The position numbers and the translations under genes are program-made. From assembly GCA_963811605.1 (NCBI GenBank), contig CAWESA010000008.1, positions 372,001 to 436,000 on the forward strand: DNA of 64,000 bases, written 5' to 3'. This stretch comes from CAVQLX01 sp963811605 (GTDB lineage: Bacteria; Desulfobacterota; Binatia; DP-6). The notes under the pieces were generated by a model, which searched no databases, was not told the DNA's origin, and worked only from the letters and a program-made list of their open reading frames with translations. The number at the start of each line of letters is the position of its first letter. Position 1 is the first letter of the stretch. This document shows positions 48,216 through 56,800 of this stretch, one piece after another.

Positions 48216-49184
48216 ATGGCGAAGCGACGCGCTCTCGAGGACTCGCTCGCCGCGCTGGGCGCCTTGCGGCATGCGCCGGTCACCGGCGCCGGCATCCAGG
48301 CGCTCCGGGATGCGTCGCGCGGGAAGTCGTCGCACCTGGCGGCGAAGGCGGCGCAGGTCGCCGGGGAGCTCGGGCTGCGCGCCCTCGTCCCCGACCTGAC
48401 GGACGCCTTCACACGCTTCCTCACGAATCCCGTGAAGTCCGACCCTGGCTGCCGTGCCAAGATCGAGATCGCCCGGGCGCTCCACGAGCTGGGCGAGGAC
48501 GACGGGGGCGTCTTCCCGCGTGGCATTCGTCACCGCCAGCTCGAGCCGGTGTTCGGCGGCCGCGAGGACACCGCGCCGGAGCTCCGCGCGCTGTGCGCGT
48601 TCGGGCTGGTCCGCGTCGGCCATCCCGGGGCGATGCTCGAGCTGGCCGAGCTGCTGGCGGATCCCGAAGCCGCCGCCCGCGCGGGTGCGATCCGCGCCAT
48701 CGTCGCCGCCGACGACCCGGCGGGTGAGCCGTTGCTGCGCCTGAAGGCGCTCGCCGGTGACGCCGACGCCGGCGTCCAGTCGGACTGCCTCGGTGCGTTG
48801 CTGGCCCTGGCGCCGGACCGCTCGCTCGACTTCGCGGCCCGCTTCCTCGCGCATCCCGATGCGGTGGAGCAAGAGGCCGCGGCGCTGGCGCTGGGCGCAT
48901 CGCGACTCGTCCAGGCGCTCCCCGTGCTGCGCGCGTGGTGGGACCGGACGTCCGGGGTCGAGCTCCGCCGCACCGCGCTGCTCGCGATCGCGATGCTCCG
49001 TCACGACGAGGCGATCGGGTTCTTGGTGACGCTGGTCTGCGACGCGGCCGGACCCGACGCGCGCGACGCGATCGCGGCGCTCGCCACCTACCGCCACGAT
49101 GAGGGGCTGTGCGCGCGCGTCCGGGCAGCGGTCGAGTCGCGCGCCGACCTCGACCTGCGGGCGGCGTTCGGGAAGGCGTTCTGA
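48216..49184 (+). CDS. HEAT-repeat protein
   Basis: 322 residues made of helical repeats, for example ALCAFGLVRVGHPGAMLELAELLADPEAAARAGAIRAIVAADD, DCLGALLALAPDRSLDFAARFL and LALGASRLVQALPVLRAWWDRTSGVELRRTALLAIAMLRHDEAI. The pattern of about 30-residue helical pairs fits the PBS lyase/HEAT-like family. It is cytoplasmic, with no signal peptide, and likely a scaffold or regulatory protein. It is transcribed alone, divergent from the dehydrogenase gene and convergent to hpnR, 12 bases apart at their ends. Confidence 0.8.
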   Translation: MAKRRALEDSLAALGALRHAPVTGAGIQALRDASRGKSSHLAAKAAQVAGELGLRALVPDLTDAFTRFLTNPVKSDPGCRAKIEIARALHELGEDDGGVFPRGIRHRQLEPVFGGREDTAPELRALCAFGLVRVGHPGAMLELAELLADPEAAARAGAIRAIVAADDPAGEPLLRLKALAGDADAGVQSDCLGALLALAPDRSLDFAARFLAHPDAVEQEAAALALGASRLVQALPVLRAWWDRTSGVELRRTALLAIAMLRHDEAIGFLVTLVCDAAGPDARDAIAALATYRHDEGLCARVRAAVESRADLDLRAAFGKAF

Positions 49185-49196
49185 ACCGGCGGGCGC

Positions 49197-50741
49197 TCAG
49201 GGCGCCACGCCCATCCGCGTCTCGTCCACGAACTGCTCGGTCGAGGGATCCAGCTCGCGGGCGCGCCGTCCGCGCCCGGGATGCACGTAGAGCGCTTCCG
49301 GGTCGACCACGGGGCTGTGCGGCGGCGGCAGCGAGATCTCGTAGCGCACCGGCTGCGCGTGGTCGGCGAGCTGGAGCTTCGGGTCGTACACGCTGCCGAA
49401 GCGGAACAGCATGCGCAGGAAATTCGTCTGCCCGCGCGCCAGCAGGCGTGCCACGTTCCGGGTCGCTCCCCAGATCTGGCGCGCGCCGAGGTGCTTGCGG
49501 TTGAGCACCTGCTGCGTCGCCACCAGCTCCTCGTAGAAGGTCGCGAGCGGCAGCCGCGTGGGAAGCACCGTGTGCTGGATGTCGAACAGGCGGTAGTCGC
49601 GCGTCGTCAGCCGCCGCGACTCCGTGACCCAGGTCTCCGTGCCCGGGTAGGGCGTGTTCACGCTGACGTTCACGACCTCCGGGATCTCGAGGCACCATTC
49701 GCGGATGGCGCGGAAGCGATCCTCGTCCCAGTCCGGATCGGCGATGATGTTGATCGCGACGTTGACGCCGAGCCCGCGCGCGAACTCCAGCGCCTCGAAG
49801 TTCTTGGAGGCGTGGATCCGCTTGCGGAACTTCTTGAGTCCCTCCTCGTCGACCGCCTCGAGTCCGATGAACATGGTCTTGAGGCCGATGCGCGCCCAGA
49901 GCTCGAACACCTCCTTGTTGCGCAGGAGGACGTCGGCCCGGGTCTCCAGCCAGTAGCGCTTCTGGATGCCCTTGCGGGCGATCGCCTCGCCGATGGCGAG
50001 CCCGTGCTCGGCCTGGATGAAGGCGACGTCGTCGAGGATGAAGACGCCGGGCTCGCGGATCGCCTCCAGCTCGGCCACGGCGCAGGCGGGACTCTTCAGG
50101 CGATAGCTGCGGCCGTAGAACGTCCACGCGCTGCAGAAGGTGCAGTCCCACGGGCAGCCGCGGCTGAACTCGATGGAGGCGCACGGATCGAGCTGGCCGA
50201 TGTAGTAGCGCCCGCGGTGGCGCAGCAGGTCGCGCGCCGGCAGGAGATCGTCGAGGTGGCGCACGAAGGTCGGCGCGGGCCCGTCGCCGTCGCGCGTGAC
50301 GGCGCCCGACACGCGTGCCATCGCCCGGCGGTCGTGCTCGATCGCCTCGAGCAGGGGCCCGATCGATGGCTCGCCCTCGCCGCGCAGCACGCAGTCGATC
50401 GCCCCCTGCGCATGCTCGAGGAGCTCGCCGGCGGTGAACGAGGCGCTGTGCCCGCCGACGACCACGGCGGTCCGCGGGAGGCGCTCGCGTGTCGCCCGCG
50501 CGAGATCGAGAATTTCGGGGACGTTCGCCAGGTAGTTGCCGGAGAACACCACGACCTCGGGACGCCAGCGCTCGAGCTGGCGAAAGTAGTCCACGTGCGT
50601 CTCGCTCTGCAGGTCGATGAGCCGGACGTCGTGCCCCGCGTTGCGTGCGGCCGCCGCCACCAGCTCGAGCCCGAGGGGCTCGAGGCGCAGGAAGATTCTC
50701 GAGTACATCAAGCTGCTGGGATGGACGGTGAGCACCCGCAT
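49197..50741 (-). CDS. hpnR: hopanoid C-3 methylase, B12-binding radical SAM enzyme
   Basis: 514 residues from the ATG at 50741. The N-terminal cobalamin domain starts MRVLTVHPSSLMYSRIFLRL and contains VVFSGNYLANVPEILDLARATRERLP and VVVGGHSASFTAGELLEHA. The radical SAM core has the cluster motif SRGCPWDCTFCSAWTFYGRSYR. Later blocks FILDDVAFIQAEHGLAIGEAI, LETRADVLLRNKEVFELW and FDIQHTVLPTRLPLATFYEELV match HpnR closely. The enzyme methylates bacteriohopanepolyols at C-3, using SAM and cobalamin, giving 3-methylhopanoids. No other hopanoid genes are in the window. The gene stands on its own behind a 110-base gap. Confidence 0.9.
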   Translation of the reverse strand: MRVLTVHPSSLMYSRIFLRLEPLGLELVAAAARNAGHDVRLIDLQSETHVDYFRQLERWRPEVVVFSGNYLANVPEILDLARATRERLPRTAVVVGGHSASFTAGELLEHAQGAIDCVLRGEGEPSIGPLLEAIEHDRRAMARVSGAVTRDGDGPAPTFVRHLDDLLPARDLLRHRGRYYIGQLDPCASIEFSRGCPWDCTFCSAWTFYGRSYRLKSPACAVAELEAIREPGVFILDDVAFIQAEHGLAIGEAIARKGIQKRYWLETRADVLLRNKEVFELWARIGLKTMFIGLEAVDEEGLKKFRKRIHASKNFEALEFARGLGVNVAINIIADPDWDEDRFRAIREWCLEIPEVVNVSVNTPYPGTETWVTESRRLTTRDYRLFDIQHTVLPTRLPLATFYEELVATQQVLNRKHLGARQIWGATRNVARLLARGQTNFLRMLFRFGSVYDPKLQLADHAQPVRYEISLPPPHSPVVDPEALYVHPGRGRRARELDPSTEQFVDETRMGVAP

Positions 50742-50788
50742 GCTCCCGGTACGCCGTAAGGGCAGCTTCCTGTCAAGCTGAGCATTCA

Positions 50789-50805
50789 GCAGCCCGGCGG
50801 GCTGC
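50789..50805 (-). terminator. hairpin after the 2767-residue gene
   Basis: GCAGCCC (50789-50795), GGC, GGGCTGC (50799-50805), 46 bases past the end of the giant gene on the minus strand and upstream of hpnR. Confidence 0.45.
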
Positions 50806-50851
50806 CCGATGTCCGCGGGCGGCCGCGCCGAGGTGAAGCGGTGTCCGCGGG

Positions 50852-53800
50852 TCAGGGCGCGGGCGGCGGCGCGGTATCGAACACGACGTCCACCCAGTAG
50901 TTCGACGCGCCGTACGACGCGGCCGGGAAGGCGCTCGTGGATCCGTAGGCGAACACGCCGTTCGCCCCCGCGCCCCCGTTGGCAGGCGCGTGCAGCGGGG
51001 GGCGATCCACCCCGGGCCCGTCGAAGTAGCCGAGGTCGATGGCGTAGTAGCCCGCGGGTGCATGGTAGGACACGACGTAGACGGTGTCGGCCGCGACCGG
51101 CACCGGCGACGCGAGGGTCGCCTCCTGCCACCCGGAGGCGGTCTCGCCGGTGAAGGTCACCGAGGCCAGCAGCGCGCCGCTGCTCGACCAGAGGTTGCCG
51201 ACGTGCGAGCCGGTGGCGAGCGCGTGCTTGAAGAAGCGGATCCCCGTGATGTAGCCGGCAGTCTCCGAGCGAAACTTGACGCCCAGCTCGACCGGGTCGT
51301 CGGCACCCGCGAAGCCGCCCGGGACCGTCGTGCTGGCCCACAGCGACTGTTGTGGCCCCTCGATGGTCAGCTGGAAGCTCCGGGTCGCGGTCTCCGCGCC
51401 CGCGCTCACCGCCACCTCGACGTCGTAGACGCCGGCCGCGCTCGGCGTGCCCGCGACGACGCCCGTCTGCGGATCGAGCGTCAGACCGGGCGGCAGCGTC
51501 CCGCTCGCCAGCGACCAGGCGTACGGCGGGGTGCCCCCGCTCGCTGCCAGGGCGGCGGTGTAGTCGGCGCCCTGGGTGCCCGCCGGCATCGCCGCCGTCG
51601 TGATCGCCAGCGGACCGACCGCTGGCGCCTGGGTGGTGAAGGTGACGTCGACCCAGTAGTTCGATGCCGCGTAGCCGCCGGTCGGGAAGCTGCTCGTCGC
51701 GCCGTAGCTGAAGACGCCGTTGGGGCCCGCGACGCCGTCCGCGGGCGCATGCAGCGGCGCGCTGTCGAGGCCCACGCCGGCGAAGTAGCCGGGAGCGATC
51801 GCGAAGTAGCCGGCCGGCGCGAAGTAGGACGCGACGTAGACCTCGCCGGCGGTGATCGGCACCGGCGACGGGAAGGTCACCTCCTGCCAGCCCGACGCGC
51901 TCTCGGCGGTGAAGGTCGCGGACGCGAGCCGTACGTCCGCGCTGGACCACAGGTTGCCGACGTGCGTGCCGCCGTTCAGCGGGTACTTGTAGAAGCGAAC
52001 GCCGGTGACGTAGCCGTCGACGTCGGCGCGGAAGCGCACCCCCAGCTCGACCGGATCCTCGGGGCCGGCCATGCCGCCGCTCGGCGCCGTGGCGGTCGAC
52101 CACAGCGAGTGGCCGACGACTGGCGCCTCGCAAATGCCGCTGGTCGGATTGCAGGTCTGGCCCTCGCCACAGGCCGGGGTGCCGGTGCACGTACCGCCGG
52201 AGCACACGTCGGTCGTGCAGGCGACGCCGTCGCTGCACGGGGCGGTGTTGTCGGTGAAGACGCAGCCGGTCGCCGGGTTGCAGGAGTCGTCGGTGCACGG
52301 GTTGCCGTCGTTGCAGACCAGCGGCGTGCCGACCGTGCAGACGCCATCCTGGCAGGTCTGGGCCTCGGTACAGAGGTTGGTGTCACCGCACGCGGTGCCG
52401 TTCGGCGCGAAGGCGTCGGCGGGACAGGTCGCCGACGCGCCGGTGCAGGTCTCGGAGACGTCGCAGGCGCCGGTGGCGGGGTGGCAGATGGTGTCGGCGC
52501 CGGCGAACTGGCAGATCGCGGTGCAGCACGCGCCGCCGTCGCAGGCCTCGCCGGCCTCCACCACGCCGTTGCCGCACTCGATCGGTCCCGCGATGGTCAC
52601 GGTCACGGCGGGAGCGACCTCGCCGAGGTTGCCGCTGTCGTCGGTGGCGCGCACGAGCAGGGTCGTCGGTCCGATGGCGGTCGGGGTCCAGGCGTAGCTC
52701 CACGCCGTGCGGCCGCTCGCCGGATGCCACGTCGTGCCGCCATCGGTCGAGACCTCGACGCCGGCGACCTCGCCGTCGACGTCGCTCGCCGTGCCGGCGA
52801 TGGTGACGGGGGTGCCGCTCTCGAGCGTGATGCCGCCGCCCGGCGTGAGGATGGCCGCCGCCGGCGCGGTGGTATCGGTCGAGGCCGTGGCGGGCACCAG
52901 GTCGAGCTGGAGGGTGTCGGGCTGCACGCCCATGTCGGCGAACAGGTTGACCGTCGCCTGCTGCATGCGCGCATCGACCGGCGTGCCGGGGAGATCGTGC
53001 ACGTCGTCGAGGCCCCACGACCACTGGACGGTGCCGGCGCCGAAGACGAGCGCCCCGCTCGGGGCGCGGTACATGGTGAGGTGGTGCGTCGCCGACAGCC
53101 AGTCGTAGGTCGAGCCGTAGTCGACCAGGCGCGGCAGGCCGACGATGGTGGTGGTGGAGAGGCGGAAGAGTCCTGCGGGGCGGGAGCCGTTGTCGACGTC
53201 CTCGTCCCACTCGAAGCCGAGCACGCCCTCCGGCAGGTGCGCGACCTCGCCGGGCGCGAGGGTGGCGATGTCGGTGTCGCGCCAGAAGCGCATCTTGCCG
53301 TCCGCCGCCGGCACCTCCATGGGATCGTTGCGGATGCCGTTCACCATGAACATGGTGCCGCTGAGCGAGTTCTCCGGACGGTCGCCATCGTGCGGCAGGA
53401 AGCGCGGATCGCGCCAGGTGCCGGTCCACACGCCGGGCAATGGATCGATCTTGGCGTTGGCGTGCGTGTCCTTGTAGCAGACCAGCGTGCGGTGCGGCGT
53501 GCCGGAGCCGTCGATGCTCTGCTCCCAGCGCGTCTTCCAGAAGATCTCGTTGCCGCTGAAGAAGGCGAGGTGCACGCCGGCGTCGCGCGCCGCCTCGACG
53601 TTGGCGCGCTGCTGGCCCGACCAGTACTCGTCGTGGGCGACCGACATGAAGACGCGGTGCTCGAGGAGCTCGGCGCCGCGGCGGTCGGTGTCGACGCCGG
53701 TGGTGTAGCTGACGTCGTACCCGTTGCGCTCGAGCCAGCGCACCATCGGGTACTCGGACTCGAAGACCCAGCCCGACACCGAGACGCCGGGGAACGACGC

Positions 53801-56800
53801 TTCGCGGGTCGTGAACGGCCGGTTGTAGCTCACCTTGACGGCGCGCCCCATCGGCTCGCCGAAGTAGAGGCTGTTCCCGCCGTACATGTTGTACGCCTGC
53901 CAGGTGGTGTCCGAGGTCTGGAAGAGCAGGTCGGATCCGCCATCGTCGTCGCGCACGATGAACACGACGTGGCTGGCGCGCCCGTCCTCGGGATCCTCGC
54001 GCACGAGCTTGGCGAAGTAGATGCCCGACGTCGCCGTCGCGGGCACGTCCCACGACGCCGAGACGCCCCAGTTGCCGCAGTCGACCAGACCGGTGGTGGC
54101 CTCGGTCAGGCAGTCGGGCTGGATCTGCGGTAGCGTCGCGGACGGCAGCACGGTCGTGACGTAGCGCGCGCCCATGCCGCCGTAGTAGCCCATGCGGTAG
54201 ATGTCGAGGCGGTACGCGGTCGCGTCGGTGTCGACCTTGAACTGCACGGTCTCGCCGCGATTCACGCTGATCTCGGTGGCGAAGCCCTGGATGCTCGGAT
54301 CGCCCGCGCCCGTGATGTCCCACTCGCTCTGCGGGCTGCCCGGCAGCTCGTTCTCGGCCACGATCGGGCTGTAGGTCGACAGCTCGTCGATCGTGATGCT
54401 CAGGTCGCGCGTGGCGGTCTGCGCGCCGGCGTGGGCCGTGATGGTGACGGGGTAGGCCCCGACCGAGGTCGGTGTGCCGGAGATCGCCCCGCTGGCGGTG
54501 TTCAGCACCAGACCCGGCGGCAGCTCGCCGGCGATCGACCAGGTGTAGGGCGGCATCCCGCCGGTGGCGGTCAGGGCGGCGGCGTACATCCGGTGCAGCG
54601 TGCCGTTCGGCAACGTCCCGGTCGAGATCGCGAGCGGTGCGGGCGGATCGACCTCGAGCGTCGCGCCGGCGGACACCGTCCCGAGCGTCGCCGTGATCGT
54701 CGTCGTCCCCGCGCTCGCCCCCGTGGCCCGGCCGACGCCGTTGACGGTGGCGACCGTGGCGTTCGACGACATCCAGGTCACGTCGGTGGTGAGGGTGCGC
54801 GTGCTGCCGTCGGCGTAGCGTCCCGTGGCCGCGAACTGCTGCGTGGCGCCGGTGGTCACCGCCGCCTGCGCGGGCGTCACCACGATCGCCTCCAGGGTCG
54901 GCGCCACCGCGCTGAAGACCGCGTCGACGTAGTAGTTCGATGCCCCGTACGAGCTCGCCGGGAAGGTGCTCGGCGGCCCGTAGGCGAAGACGCCGTTGGG
55001 ACCCGCGACGCCGTTCGCGAGCGCGTGCAGGGGCGGCCGATCCACGCCCTGCCCGTCGAAGAAGTTGAGCGTGATGCCGTAGTAGCCGGCGGGCGCGTGG
55101 TACGACGCGATGTAGACGGTGTTGGCCGCGATCGCGACCGGCTGCGCGAAGGTCACCTGCTGCCACCCGGAGGGCGTCTCGCTGCTGAAGGTCGCCGTGG
55201 CGAGGCGGGTGCCGGTGCTCGACCACAGGCTGCCGACGTGCGCGCCGGTGTTGAGCGTGTTCTTGTAGAAGCGGATGCCGGTGACGTACCCCGCCACGTC
55301 GGAGCGGAACTTGACTCCCAGCTCGACGGGGTCGTCGGGACCGGAGAAGGTCGGCGGCGTGGTGGAGCCCGGCCAGATCGACTGCATGGCGGTGTCGATC
55401 GTGATGGTGAACGTCCGCGTCGCCGCTTCCTGGCTCGCGCTCACGACGATGCCGACGCCGAAGGTGCCGACCGCGGTCGGCGTCCCGGAGATCACGCCGG
55501 TGGCGGCATCGAGCACGAGCCCCGCGGGCAGGGCGCCGGTGGCGACGGTCCAGGCGTACGGCGGAGCTGCGCCGGCCGCGGCGAGCGTCGCCGAGTAGGG
55601 CACGCCCTCGATGCCGTCGGGCAGGGTGGCGGTGGTGATGGTGAGGGGGCCCGGAGCCGGGACGTCGGTGGTGAAGACCACATCGACCCAGTAGTTCGAG
55701 GAGGCGTAGGCGGCCGCCGGGAAGCTGCTGGTCGCGCCGTAGGCGAAGACGCCGTTGGGGCCGGCGACGCCGTCGGCCGTCGCGTGCAACGGCGGGCTGT
55801 CCACGCCGAGCCCGGCGAAGAAGTCGGGGGCGATGGCGTAGTAGCCGCGCGGCGCGAAGTAGGACGCGACGTAGGTCGCACCGGCCGTGATCGGCACGGG
55901 CGACGGGAAGGTCACCTCCTGCCAGCCCGACGGGCTCTCGCCGGTGAAAGTCGCGGTGGCCAGACGGCTGCCGGTGCTCGACCACAGGTTGCCGACGTGG
56001 GTGCCGGTGTTGAGCGCGTACTTGTAGAAGCGCACGCCGGTGACGTAGCCGGCCACGTCGGAGCGGAACTTCACGCCCAGCTCGACGGGGTCGTCGGGGC
56101 CGGCCATCACGCCGCTCGGCACGGTGGTTTCCGGCCAGATCGTGTACGGGCCGGGAGGCAGGTCGCAGGCGCCGGTGGCGGCGTTGCACGTCTCCCCCGC
56201 GTTGCAGGTGGATGCGCTGGTGCACGCGCCGCCCGCGCAGACGTCGGCCGTGCAGGCGATGCCGTCGCTGCACGGCGCGGTGTTGTTGGCGAAGACGCAG
56301 CCGGTGGCAGGGTTGCAGGAGTCGTCGGTGCAGGCGTTGCCGTCGTTGCAGACCAGCGCGGTACCGCCGGTGCAGGCGCCGTCGTGGCAGGTCTCGGCGC
56401 CGTTGCAGACGTCGCCGTCGCTGCACGACGTTCCGTTCGGCGTGATCACGTTCGCCGGACACGTTGCGGCGGAGCCGCTGCACGTCTCGGCCGGATCGCA
56501 CACGCCGGTGCCGGCGCGGCACTCGGTGCCCGGGCTCGCGAACTGACACTCGCCGGTGCAGCAGGCGCCGCCGTCGCAGGCCTCGCCCGCGTCGACCTGG
56601 CCGTTGCCGCAGGGATTCGTCACGGTCACGGTCACCGCCTGCGACGCGGCGCCGTCGAGCTGATCGGTCACCGTCAGCACCGCTTGGTAGGTGCCCGCCG
56701 CCGTGTAGGTGTGCGTCGGATCGGCGGCGGCGGCGCCGCTGCCGTCCCCGAAGTCCCAGCTGTGGTTGAGGGTGGCGAACTCCGGATCCGACGATGCCGA

